In this document: positions 27,209 to 37,655 of the stretch, piece after piece
Layout: each line of letters begins with the position of its first letter
Position numbering within the stretch: the first letter of the stretch is position 1
From: Rhizobium sp. Q54
GTDB taxonomy: Bacteria > Pseudomonadota > Alphaproteobacteria > Micropepsales > Micropepsaceae
DNA length: 64,000 nucleotides
Direction: 5' to 3'
Assembly (NCBI GenBank): GCA_945860165.1
Contig: CAMAPL010000008.1
Coordinates: 42,061-106,060, forward strand
The notes under the pieces: model-generated
Database searches by the model: none
What the model was told of the DNA's origin: nothing
Seen by the model: the letters and a program-made list of their open reading frames with translations, nothing else
Position numbers and translations under genes: made by a program

Positions 27209-27868
27209 TTATTTCTGCTTGGCGAGCTCGTCATCCAATAATTTTGCCATCGAGTCGTAGGGGATGTTGCCCGAACCCTGCGATATACCGTTCAAGATGA
27301 AGGTCGGTGTGCCGGTGATGCCGTAACGCTTCTCGCCGTCCGTGGCGACCTTGTTGATGCGCTCGTCCTCGGCGGTGTTCACCATGCACTGTTCCACCTG
27401 CGATTCGCTCATGCCGGCGATCCGGCCCAGAAGGACTAGACCGGCACGAACGCCCTCAGGCGACTGAACCCCAAATTCAACATCCCATTTGGGTTGATTC
27501 CGGAACAGCAGGTCAACGAAGGAAAAGTACTTATCCTCAGGCAGGCAGCGGGCGATTTTCTCGGCTGCACCGTCATCGGCCCGCAGAGGAAACAGCCGGA
27601 AGACGTAGAAAATCTTACCGGTATCAATGTAATTGGCCTTCAGCCGGCCGAAATTTTGCTCGTTGAAGGCGGCACAGGCCGGGCAGCTATGCGCAGCATA
27701 TTCGATCAGCACCACCTTGGACTTGGGATTTCCCAGAGTGCGGTCGCTGGGCAGGATCTCATAATCCTGGCCGGCGGTGTTGGGGGTTTCGCTTTCGCCG
27801 CAGGCAACCATGCCCACGGCTATCAACGCCATCAGGCCAAGAACAAGGAAAGGGCTTTTCCGCGACAC
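27209..27868 (-). CDS. DsbA-like thiol oxidoreductase, probable lipoprotein (CPAC)
   Basis: 219 residues with GTG start and a GGAGAG site six bases upstream. Hydrophobic leader ending MVACGES resembles a lipobox, suggesting a membrane-anchored periplasmic protein. Thioredoxin fold with active site CPAC in AAHSCPACAAFNE and cis-Pro loop GITGTPTFILNG. Two further cysteines (RCLPED, EQCMVN) flank the helical insert. Closely similar in order and text to the next gene (CPHC), so the two are paralogues. It lies directly upstream of smc. Confidence 0.88.
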   Translation of the reverse strand: MSRKSPFLVLGLMALIAVGMVACGESETPNTAGQDYEILPSDRTLGNPKSKVVLIEYAAHSCPACAAFNEQNFGRLKANYIDTGKIFYVFRLFPLRADDGAAEKIARCLPEDKYFSFVDLLFRNQPKWDVEFGVQSPEGVRAGLVLLGRIAGMSESQVEQCMVNTAEDERINKVATDGEKRYGITGTPTFILNGISQGSGNIPYDSMAKLLDDELAKQK

Positions 27869-27914
27869 GGGCGACTCTCCACCGAGTTTGCCCAGTGTTT
27901 TTGGCAGAGAATAA

Positions 27915-27945
27915 CGGCCGGGTCCACAAAACCGGACCCCGGCCT
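27915..27945. other. Stem-loop between the two DsbA-like genes
   Basis: GGCCGGGTCC-ACAAAA-CCGGACCCCGGCC forms a strong hairpin with one bulge. It sits after the upstream DsbA-like gene but has no U tract on either side, so it may be an mRNA stabiliser or processing site rather than a terminator. Confidence 0.5.
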
Positions 27946-27963
27946 AAGATACTGCACAGACTT

Positions 27964-28629
27964 TTATTTTCCGGCCAATGCCGCGTCCAGCGCCTTGCTC
28001 AACGGGGCATACTCGGCGGCGTCCGGCACCAGCTTGCCGTTGATCACCAGGGACGGGGTGGAACTGAGGCCGTACCGGGTCGCGCCATCCTGCGCCACCT
28101 TGTTGATAAAGGCGTCCTGCTTGGTGTCGGCGATACAGGTGTCGAACTGCTTCTCAGTCATGCCGAAGGCCTTGGCCTGTTTCAGCAAGCCGCCACGGAC
28201 ATCGGTGACGCCATACATATCGTCCCATTCCTTCTGGGTGCGGAACAGCCGGTCCATAAAGGGGAAGTAGTTCGTGCGCGACTGGCAGCGCGCCAGCTTC
28301 TCGGCCGCGCCATCAGCCGCAGCCAGCGGCAGCACGCGGAAGACATAAAACACCTTGCCGGTGTCGATGTAATTCTTCTTCAGCGGCGGAAAGGCCTCTT
28401 CGTTGAAATGGGCGCAATGCGGGCAGCGCGGCGCGGCATATTCGATCAGCACGACTTTGGCCTTGGGATTGCCCATGGTCATGTCCTGGGGGGTGATGGT
28501 GTAGTTTGCGCCCTTGATGTCGGCGGCCAAGGCAGGTGTCGCGCCGTCCTTGCTCATGACGTGCCAGGCCAGACCGGCGGCGGCGATCACAACGATCACG
28601 GCAGTGGCGATGATGGTTTTGCGCGACAC
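27964..28629 (-). CDS. DsbA-like thiol oxidoreductase (CPHC)
   Basis: 221 residues from GTG 28629, chosen because GGAGG lies six bases upstream and the paralogue also begins GTG-TCG-CGC/CGG-AAA; the frame is open to an ATG at 28653. N-terminal membrane anchor (TIIATAVIVVIAAAGLAW), then a thioredoxin fold with CPHC in APRCPHCAHFNE and cis-Pro loop GLSSTPSLVING. CPHC is the DsbA-type dipeptide, so this is likely the oxidant of exported thiols; the CPAC paralogue may have another partner. Confidence 0.9.
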   Translation of the reverse strand: MSRKTIIATAVIVVIAAAGLAWHVMSKDGATPALAADIKGANYTITPQDMTMGNPKAKVVLIEYAAPRCPHCAHFNEEAFPPLKKNYIDTGKVFYVFRVLPLAAADGAAEKLARCQSRTNYFPFMDRLFRTQKEWDDMYGVTDVRGGLLKQAKAFGMTEKQFDTCIADTKQDAFINKVAQDGATRYGLSSTPSLVINGKLVPDAAEYAPLSKALDAALAGK

Positions 28630-28693
28630 GGTTGTCCTCCAGATTTTTCGCAATTTTCGCAGAGATTGGCGCTCAAGGCTAGGGCGCAGCGCG

Positions 28694-29179
28694 TTAGGGC
28701 GTTGGTGTCCGGCGCTTGGCTAGCGCCTGCAACGCCTCGGCCAGTCCGGCCGGGCCGTGATAGCGGCGGCTGGGGTCGGACGACGGCAGCGGTCCGGCAG
28801 GTTTTTGCGGTCTGGGCGCGGGGGGGCGTGGCAGCAGCGCGCCTTGCGAAAATTTCAGCTGCTGCACCGCCGGTCGGCCGAGATAGGCATTGATGCGCTC
28901 ACAGAGCGCGCGTTTTTCGTGCCCCAGGAACAGCGCGGCGCCCGGCGCGGCGCGCAGGGTCAGTGTGCCGCCGGAGGGGCCTTCGGCGAATTTCAGCGGC
29001 TGTGCAATCCGCGCCACTTCGGGGCCGGCAATTTCGTTCCAGCGCAGCACTAGGGAGGGATCGCGAAAACCCGCGCGGGTGAAGGCCGAAATGGCCGCGC
29101 TGCCCGCATCCATGCCGACCACGGCGGCGCGGCCGCGGCGTTGCGGAGCTTCTTGTGCCGGTTCGTGCGTTCGGGCCAT
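28694..29179 (-). CDS. DUF721 (DciA-like) protein
   Basis: 161 residues from ATG 29179. The DUF721 core (ISAFTRAGFRDPSLVLRWNEIAGPEVARI and LGHEKRALCERINAYLG) is present; a proline-rich C terminus follows. DUF721 includes DciA, the replicative-helicase operator of bacteria lacking DnaC, but orthology is not proven here. Starts nine bases from the divergent mutY ATG; the longer start at 29206 would overlap mutY. Confidence 0.82.
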   Translation of the reverse strand: MARTHEPAQEAPQRRGRAAVVGMDAGSAAISAFTRAGFRDPSLVLRWNEIAGPEVARIAQPLKFAEGPSGGTLTLRAAPGAALFLGHEKRALCERINAYLGRPAVQQLKFSQGALLPRPPAPRPQKPAGPLPSSDPSRRYHGPAGLAEALQALAKRRTPTP

Positions 29180-29188
29180 GGTCGTATT

Positions 29189-31528
<2,340 letters not shown>

Positions 31529-31535
31529 TCACACT

Positions 31536-31603
31536 GATTCGTTGGGAGTCGTCGGTCAAGAGTCTTGAGGAATCACAGTGTTATGAATTGAGTCCCCCGA
31601 TTC
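31536..31603. promoter_or_regulatory. Cluster of six GANTC sites upstream of ccrM
   Basis: GANTC occurs at 31536-31540, 31546-31550, 31560-31564, 31570-31574, 31590-31594 and 31599-31603, beginning 38 bases before the ccrM start and running into the 3' end of rnhB. Methylation-sensitive ccrM transcription through leader GANTC sites is known in Caulobacter; the same logic is inferred here. Confidence 0.7.
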
Positions 31604-32212
31604 ATCTCCATACAAGATGTGGTGTACCGGGGAAAAAGATTTGCGGTGATGGACGGTAATGCCATGGGCGCGCAGGCCGGTCAGGTGCTCGGGCGTGCCG
31701 TAACCCTTGTTCTGCCTCCAGCCATAAACCGGATGATGGTCATGCAGCAGCGCCATCAGCCGGTCGCGTGTCACTTTGGCGATAATCGAAGCGGCAGCGA
31801 TGGAAACGCTACGGCTGTCGCCTTTCACCAACATGTCGCATTTGCAGGGCAAGGCGGGCGCGTCATTGCCGTCCACCAGCGCGAAGGCCGCCGCCACCGG
31901 CAGCGCCCGCACCGCGCGCGCCATCGCCAGATGGGTGGCCTGGCGGATATTGACCAGATCGATTTCATCGACACTGGCTTCGCCCACGCCGACCGCCACC
32001 GCCATCTCCAAGATGCGCGGATACAGCGCTTCGCGGTCTTGCTCGCGCAGCAGCTTGGAGTCGTTGAGGCCTTTGGGAATGCGCGTCCTGTCCAGGATCA
32101 CGGCGGCCGCCACCACCGGTCCGGCCAGCGGACCACGCCCCACTTCATCCACGCCGCAGATCGGGCCGGTCATGGTCTTCAGCAGACGGGACTCATAGAT
32201 GTAATGCGGCAT
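31556..32212 (-). CDS. rnhB: Ribonuclease HII
   Basis: 218 residues; removes ribonucleotides from RNA-DNA hybrids. Active-site carboxylates in [15 protein letters not shown], the ALVDGND block and the [21 protein letters not shown] helix are intact, with the usual [14 protein letters not shown] finish. Upstream of ccrM on the same strand, as in many alphaproteobacteria. Confidence 0.94.
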   Translation of the reverse strand: MPHYIYESRLLKTMTGPICGVDEVGRGPLAGPVVAAAVILDRTRIPKGLNDSKLLREQDREALYPRILEMAVAVGVGEASVDEIDLVNIRQATHLAMARAVRALPVAAAFALVDGNDAPALPCKCDMLVKGDSRSVSIAAASIIAKVTRDRLMALLHDHHPVYGWRQNKGYGTPEHLTGLRAHGITVHHRKSFSPVHHILYGDESGDSIHNTVIPQDS

Positions 32213-32240
32213 GGCGCTTTATAGCGCGCCCCGCTGCCGG

Positions 32241-32531
32241 TCACAGACGGGAAAAATGCGGTTTCCACACCCAGAGCAGAAGCAGGACCAGGAAGCCCAG
32301 CGGATATGACATCTGGGAATTGAGGAACTGCATGCTTCCGGCTGGCAAACGAATGCCGGTATCCACAAAGGACAGGATGGCCAGCACGGGCATGAAAGCC
32401 GCCGCCAGCAGGCCCCATATGATGAAGCGCATGCTCTGCTGGCCTGTGTAGAGGCGGCGCACCGCGCCGACGGCAAAGTCGTCATCGCGGACGGAGGCCA
32501 GCGGCTGGTTCAGAAGATCATCGATACTCAT
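32241..32531 (-). CDS. Small two-span membrane protein after an ECF sigma factor
   Basis: 96 residues with two membrane segments (FIIWGLLAAAFMPVLAIL and YPLGFLVLLLLWVWK) and a short cytoplasmic N-terminal part. No family recognised and no anti-sigma zinc motif seen. Its ATG overlaps the stop of the sigma gene by four bases; it could hold the sigma factor at the membrane, which is inference. Confidence 0.6.
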   Translation of the reverse strand: MSIDDLLNQPLASVRDDDFAVGAVRRLYTGQQSMRFIIWGLLAAAFMPVLAILSFVDTGIRLPAGSMQFLNSQMSYPLGFLVLLLLWVWKPHFSRL

Positions 32532-33043
32532 GGCGCGTGATCCTTGAGCAAAGTTTTGAGTTTTTCCCGGCCCCGCGCAATATGGGATTTCAAACTTCCC
32601 AGCGGCACTTTCATGACTTCGGCAGCTTCCTCATGGGGTATGCCGAGCGCGAAGCACAAGGTGAGGGCCGAGCGTTGCGGCGGACGCAGCAGGGCCAGCG
32701 CCTTTTCCAAGTTGAGCTTCAGGCCTGGATCGCATTCCTGCGCGATCCGCTCGTCCATGTCGTCCAGCGGTTCCAGTTTGCGCTTGCGCGTTTCCATCAG
32801 GAAGCGCGACCAAGCGATGGCGTAAAGCCAGCCTGAAAAAGAGCCTTTGCCCGTGAACTGGGCCAGCTTGCGATGCGCTTCCAGGAAGGTTTCCTGCGCC
32901 AGGTCGTCGGCCAGCGCGTGGTTGCCGCGCGTCAGACGGCGCAGATACCCGCGCAACGGGGATTGATGCTGGCGCACCAGAAAGCCGAACGCCGCGACGT
33001 CACCCGTCGCGGCGCGGCGTTCCGCCGAAGCGGCATCATTCAT
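32528..33043 (-). CDS. ECF-type RNA polymerase sigma factor
   Basis: 171 residues. Region 2 (FGFLVRQHQSPLRGYLRRL, DDLAQETFLEAHRKL, FSGWLYAIAWSRFL) and region 4 (LTLCFALGIPHEEAAEVM, LGSLKSHIARGREKL) are clear. Flanked and overlapped by two small membrane-protein genes: eight bases at its start, four at its end. No classical anti-sigma factor is adjacent. Confidence 0.88.
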   Translation of the reverse strand: MNDAASAERRAATGDVAAFGFLVRQHQSPLRGYLRRLTRGNHALADDLAQETFLEAHRKLAQFTGKGSFSGWLYAIAWSRFLMETRKRKLEPLDDMDERIAQECDPGLKLNLEKALALLRPPQRSALTLCFALGIPHEEAAEVMKVPLGSLKSHIARGREKLKTLLKDHAP

Positions 33044-33361
33044 TTTGTTTGAGATACTTGGCGATCAGCAGGCACGCGACGCTGACGCAGAGCGGGAAGG
33101 CGCTGATGAAGGGCAGGAACCGCTGGTCCACATCATCCACCTGCCAGGTGATCAGGGCGCAGAAGAAGATCAGCAGCGCGATACCGGCTGCCATCGAAAT
33201 CACGCCTGCCACCATGAAGCCGCGCCAGTCGTAAAGCTTGCGCACTTCCAGCAGCCCCGGCGGGATCGGCAGGCCCTTTTGGCCGCCGCATAGTTGTTTC
33301 CCAGCACGCCGGCGACCGCGATGGCACCGATCACCAGCCAGAAGACCATTCCCGTATTCAT
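33036..33361 (-). pseudogene. Small membrane protein gene with one-base frameshift
   Basis: Starts ATG 33361 after AAGG and reads MNTGMVFWLVIGAIAVAG then NNYAAAK; at a run of four Ts (33277-33280, plus strand) the frame is lost. Adding one base gives AAAKKGLPIPPG followed by two membrane segments and the end KYLKQNE, about 109 residues in all. The missing base lies in a homopolymer, so a basecalling error is likely. The repaired gene overlaps the sigma factor start by eight bases and would be first in that operon. Function unknown. Confidence 0.65.
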
Positions 33362-33422
33362 CCTGCGCCTTCCGCAAATTCCCCTACAGGATGCTGGCAG
33401 GGGGCGGTTTGGCTGCAAGCCC

Positions 33423-34526
33423 CTAAAAAAAGGCTAGCTGGTCGCCGGCCCGGGCCGGGCGGCGGAATTTGTGGACCGCCAGGGGCGCGCTGGGCCGGTT
33501 CAGCCCCAGCCGCTTCACCCCCATATGGAAGCGCCGCGCCATCATTTCGGCATAGGGGCCGGTGCCCTTCATGCGGGTGTTCCAGTTGGCGTCATAATCC
33601 TTGCCGCTGCGCATCTAGAGCACCAGCGCCATCACATGTTTCGCCCGGTCGGGCACATTCACGTCCAGCCATTCGCGGAACAGGTCTTTTATCCCAAGCG
33701 GCAGGCGCAGCAGCACATAGCCGGCGGAGCGCGCGCCATGGCCCGCCGCCGCCGACAGCACCGCTTCCATCTCATGATCGTTCAGCGCCGGAATGGCGGG
33801 GGCGAACATCACCCCGGTGGGCACGCCCGCATCGCTGAGGCCCTGGATCGCCTGCAGCCGCCGCGCCGGTGTCCCGGCGCGCGGCTCCATGGCGCGGGCG
33901 AGGCTGCGGTCCAGGGTGGTGATGGACAGCGCCGCCTTGGCCAGTCCCATGCTGGCCATCTCCGACAGGATATCGATATCGCGCAGGATCAGAGGGCTTT
34001 TGGTGACGATGGCGACGGGATGGCGGAAGTCGCGCAGCACCTCGAGGATCTGGCGCGTGATCTGCATCTTCTTTTCCAGCGGCTGGTAGGGATCGGTGTT
34101 CGTGCCCATGGCGATGACCTTGGGCACATAGCCGGGCGCGCTCAGTTCCTTGGCCAGCAGCACCGCCGCATTGGGCTTGGCGAATATCCGGGATTCAATA
34201 TCCACCCCGGGCGACATGCCCAGATAGGCGTGGCTGGGCCGGGCGAAGCAGTAGATGCAGCCATGCTCGCAGCCCCTAAAGGGATTGATCGACTGGTCGA
34301 AGGAAATGTCCGGCGACTGGTTGCGGGCGATGATGGTGCGGGTGGCGTCATGGATGACTTCGGTTCGGATGGGGGCAGGGGCATCATCTTCCGCCCGCCA
34401 GCCATCATCCCAGCCATCGTCCAGCAGTGCGCGGGTCTGTTTTTCAAAACGGCCCACCGCATTGGAGACAGCGCCCCTGCCGTGCAGGATTTCCGGCCTT
34501 ATCGTGGTGTTCAGGACAACAGGCAT
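33423..34526 (-). pseudogene. PA0069-type radical SAM protein interrupted by TAG
   Basis: The frame from 34526 carries the radical SAM cluster motif CEHGCIYC and FDQSINPFRGCEHG typical of the PA0069 family (spore photoproduct lyase-like superfamily). It stops at TAG 33615-33617 after HVMALVL, and the next codons in the same frame, MRSGKDYDANWNTRMKGTGPYAEM to 33423, are the usual C terminus of this family. Homologues typically have QMRGGKDYD at the junction, so CAG has probably become TAG. Read through, the protein is 367 residues, normal for the family. The truncated 303-residue form keeps the catalytic domain. Confidence 0.82.
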
Positions 34527-34696
34527 GGGCTAGGACTACACACCCATATAAGAACAAAACAAGTACAAAAGTTGGAAAAACCTTTTTGCAGCCCCCAATT
34601 GCAAGATTCTCGGATATCTGGCGCTATGCGCGCCGGGAAAACGGGCGCCTGACAAAAAATCCGGCGACCAACCGCAAATCATCTGGAGGCAAGTAC

Positions 34697-35344
34697 ATGG
34701 ATCCCAAGAAAACAGCGCTGGTTCTGATCGAATATCAGAACGACTTCACCACCGAGGGCGGCACCCTGCATGGCGCCGTGAAAGGAGTGATGGAAAAGAC
34801 CAACATGCTGGCCAACACCATCGAGACGGTGAAAAAAGCTCGCGCCGCTGGCGCCACCATCGTTTGGGTGCCGATCACCTTCGCCGACGGTTACGGCGAA
34901 ATGCGCCCCGAACCCTATGGCATCCTCAAGGGCGTCAAGGACTCCAAGTCCTTCGTGAAGGGCGGCTGGGGTGCGCAGATCGTGGATTCGCTCAAGCCCG
35001 AAGCCAGCGACATCATTATTGAAGGCAAGCGCGGTCTGTGCGGCTTCGAAAGCACCAATCTGGACTGGGTGCTGCGTTCGCGCGGCATCTCCGACGTCGC
35101 GCTGGGCGGTTTCCTCACCAACTGCTGCGTCGAATCCACCATGCGGGTCGCTTACGAGAAGGGCTACAACGTCGTCACCCTGACCGACTGCACCGCCGCC
35201 CTCAGCCAGGAAGAACAGGATCATGCCTGCGCCAAGAACTTCCCGATGTTCTCGCGCCCGCTGACCCATACCGAATGGCTCAATGAACTGACCGGTTCAC
35301 AAAAGGCCAGCGACAAGACCCGCGGCTACGAAGCGGCGGAATAA
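34697..35344 (+). CDS. Isochorismatase-family cysteine hydrolase
   Basis: 215 residues; start chosen at 34697 after GGAGG. Catalytic triad is recognisable: Asp in LIEYQNDF, Lys in IEGKRGLCGF and Cys in GFLTNCCVEST. Substrate unknown; relatives hydrolyse nicotinamide, N-carbamoyl compounds or isochorismate. It is followed by a strong terminator, so it is a single-gene unit. Confidence 0.9.
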   Translation: MDPKKTALVLIEYQNDFTTEGGTLHGAVKGVMEKTNMLANTIETVKKARAAGATIVWVPITFADGYGEMRPEPYGILKGVKDSKSFVKGGWGAQIVDSLKPEASDIIIEGKRGLCGFESTNLDWVLRSRGISDVALGGFLTNCCVESTMRVAYEKGYNVVTLTDCTAALSQEEQDHACAKNFPMFSRPLTHTEWLNELTGSQKASDKTRGYEAAE

Positions 35345-35360
35345 GGCATCTCAGGACTCA

Positions 35361-35392
35361 AAAGGCCCCGGTTCGCGCCGGGGCCTTTTTTT
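35361..35392 (+). terminator. Rho-independent terminator after the cysteine hydrolase
   Basis: AAAGGCCCCGG-TTCG-CGCC-GGGGCCTTTTTTT-type hairpin with a UUCG-like loop and seven Ts. Thirty bases are identical to the terminator at 37490-37519. Confidence 0.9.
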
Positions 35393-35426
35393 CTAAGAAC
35401 AACAAGAAATCTCTGTGGAGGGATGC

Positions 35427-36407
35427 ATGACCAAGCCCGACGACAAAAGCGGCCTGTCGCGCCGCGCCCTGGTGGGCGGCATCGCCGCCGTTGCCGCCAC
35501 GCCGCTGCTGGCCCAGGCCCAGATGCAGCGCCCGCCGGTGCTTCCGGCCGGGATGAATCCGCAGCCGCCGCGCGCCATGCAGGGCGGGGTGGGCAAGACC
35601 AAGGTCCTGTTCATTTCCAAGTATCACAATTTCGACCGTGAGAATCTGTTCGCCACCTTCGACGCGTTCGACGACATCACCTGGACCCATGTCGAGCATC
35701 CGGCGGCGACCAACTTCTACGATCCTGAACTTGCTGCGCCCTATGACGTGCTGCTGTTCTATGATGCGTTTGCGGGCCGCACTTTCGAGCGCCAGTCGGA
35801 CGGCGTCATCGCCAACCAGGACAATCCGCCCACCGCCAAGATGAAGCGCGATTTCGCGCGGCTTCTGAAAAATGGCGACAAGGGCTTTGTCTTCTTCCAC
35901 CATGCCATCGCCTCCTGGGCGCATACTTGGCCGGAATACCGCGAAGTGATCGGCGCCGCCGCAGACTGGGGCAAGCCGATCAAAAATGTGCGCGGCAAGG
36001 ACTATGCGGCGTCCGGCGCGCTGGCCAACACTGCCCAGCGCATCGCCGTGGTGGACAAGAGCCATCCCATCACGGCGGGCGTGGAAGATTTTGATATCGT
36101 GGACGAGGCCTATCTGTGCCCGGTGTTCGAGGACAGCGTCCATCCGCTGCTGCGCACCGATTTCAAGCCGCTCGACACCGCCTTTCCGCTGCGCCCCCTG
36201 ACCAATGGCCATCCGCCGGGCAGCAACCTGACGGGATGGGTCAAGACGGCGGAGCGTTCACCTGTCGCCTATATCCAGCACGGCCATGACAACAAGGCCT
36301 GGACCAACCCGGCCTGGCGCAAGCTGATGAACAACGCGATCAAATGGGCTGCGTCGCCGGAAGCAAAAGCCTGGGCGCACGCCAACCCCAAGAAGATTTT
36401 TTCCTAA
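35427..36407 (+). CDS. Tat-exported ThuA-domain protein, copy 1
   Basis: 326 residues. Twin-arginine leader (GLSRRALVGGIAAVAATPLL) predicts folded export. The ThuA-like core follows: KVLFISKYHNFDRENLF, YDVLLFYDAFAGR, KGFVFFHHAIASW, ITAGVEDFDIVDEAYL and YIQHGHDNKAW. ThuA-like proteins have a glutamine-amidotransferase-like fold and are linked to sugar metabolism, with no firmly known reaction. Preceded by GGAGG; forms a pair with the next gene. Confidence 0.85.
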   Translation: MTKPDDKSGLSRRALVGGIAAVAATPLLAQAQMQRPPVLPAGMNPQPPRAMQGGVGKTKVLFISKYHNFDRENLFATFDAFDDITWTHVEHPAATNFYDPELAAPYDVLLFYDAFAGRTFERQSDGVIANQDNPPTAKMKRDFARLLKNGDKGFVFFHHAIASWAHTWPEYREVIGAAADWGKPIKNVRGKDYAASGALANTAQRIAVVDKSHPITAGVEDFDIVDEAYLCPVFEDSVHPLLRTDFKPLDTAFPLRPLTNGHPPGSNLTGWVKTAERSPVAYIQHGHDNKAWTNPAWRKLMNNAIKWAASPEAKAWAHANPKKIFS

Positions 36408-36431
36408 AACAGTTCAACAGGAGGAACGACC

Positions 36432-37472
36432 ATGACGACATCTGACGACGACAAGAAGAAGGGCCTTTCACGCCGCACCATGTTCGGCGCCGCGGCGGTT
36501 GCCGCCGCCGCCATTCCCGCCTTCAGCGCCGCGCGCGCGCAGCAGGCCGGCCGCGGCGAAGGCGCGCCGATCAACTCCACCAGCCTGGGCGGCGGTCTGC
36601 CGCAGCAGGGCGGCAACGGCCCGATCCGCGTGCTGTTTATCTCCAGCTATCACGCTTTTGATCGCGAAAACCTGTTCCGCTGCTGGGATCGCATGGGCAC
36701 CGACATCAGCTGGACCCATGTCGAGCATCCCGCCGCCGAACACTTCTTCGATCCGGCGCTGGCCGCCGATTACGACGTCTTCCTGCTGTATGATGCGTTC
36801 GCGGGCCGCAAGCTCGGCGCGCCGGACGCCAATGGCCGCCGCGCTTCGACTTACCCGCCGCCGTCGGCTAAGCTGCAGGCCAACATAAAGAAGCTGATGC
36901 AGAACGGCAATCAGGGCTTTGTCTTCTTCCATCACGCGCTGGCCTCCTGGATCCATAGCTGGCCCGCCGGCGTGAACGGCTCCAACGCCTATGCCGAAGT
37001 GATGGGCGGCGCCGCCGACTGGGGCCTGCCGCTGGACCTGCGGGGAGTGAAGTATCCCAACTCCGGCTATCGCCAGGGCACCGAGCAGCGCATCACCGTG
37101 GTGGACAAGGATCATCCCATCACCCAGGGCCTGCCGGCCCAGTTCGACCTGATCGACGAGACCTATCTCTGCCCGATGTTCGAGGATTCGGTGCATTGCC
37201 TGACCCGCACCAACTTCATCCCTACCGCCGACAAGTTCCTGATGGCGCCCAACAGCGCCAATGTCGGCGCCAGCCATCAGCCGGGCAGCACCATGACCAG
37301 CTGGGTCAAGACGGCGGAGAATTCGCCCATCGTCTATATCCAGCACGGCCATGACAACAATGCCTGGTCCAACCCCTATTGGCAGAAGCTGATGCTGAAT
37401 TCGATCAAGTGGGCGGCATCGCCCCAGTCCAAGACCTGGGCTAAGGCCAACGCCAAGCGCATCTTCGTCTGA
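36432..37472 (+). CDS. Tat-exported ThuA-domain protein, copy 2
   Basis: 346 residues, tandem paralogue of the previous gene 24 bases downstream. Twin-arginine leader GLSRRTMFGAAAVAAAAIPA; the same landmarks RVLFISSYHAFDRENLF, YDVFLLYDAFAGR, GFVFFHHALASW and YIQHGHDNNAW. Extra residues sit in the middle (PDANGRRASTYPP, NGSNAYAEVMGG). Retention of two exported copies suggests related but distinct substrates or a heterodimer. Confidence 0.85.
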   Translation: MTTSDDDKKKGLSRRTMFGAAAVAAAAIPAFSAARAQQAGRGEGAPINSTSLGGGLPQQGGNGPIRVLFISSYHAFDRENLFRCWDRMGTDISWTHVEHPAAEHFFDPALAADYDVFLLYDAFAGRKLGAPDANGRRASTYPPPSAKLQANIKKLMQNGNQGFVFFHHALASWIHSWPAGVNGSNAYAEVMGGAADWGLPLDLRGVKYPNSGYRQGTEQRITVVDKDHPITQGLPAQFDLIDETYLCPMFEDSVHCLTRTNFIPTADKFLMAPNSANVGASHQPGSTMTSWVKTAENSPIVYIQHGHDNNAWSNPYWQKLMLNSIKWAASPQSKTWAKANAKRIFV

Positions 37473-37489
37473 CGCGCGCCTGACATGCG

Positions 37490-37519
37490 AAAGGCCCCGG
37501 TTCGCGCCGGGGCCTTTTT
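37490..37519 (+). terminator. Rho-independent terminator after the ThuA pair
   Basis: Same 30 bases as 35361-35390 (AAAGGCCCCGGTTCGCGCC...), hairpin plus five Ts. The two copies bracket the ThuA genes. Confidence 0.88.
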
Positions 37520-37655
37520 CGTGCGTGGGGCCTGACGCGGAAATAGGCATCCGGTAACGGTTGAAATTTCAGGCTTAATGCTTCCCGGTGCGGGGTTTTC
37601 ACCCTGCGACGGGAAAATCTTTGGCGCAGGCCTTGTCCTGCGCCATGATGGCCAC

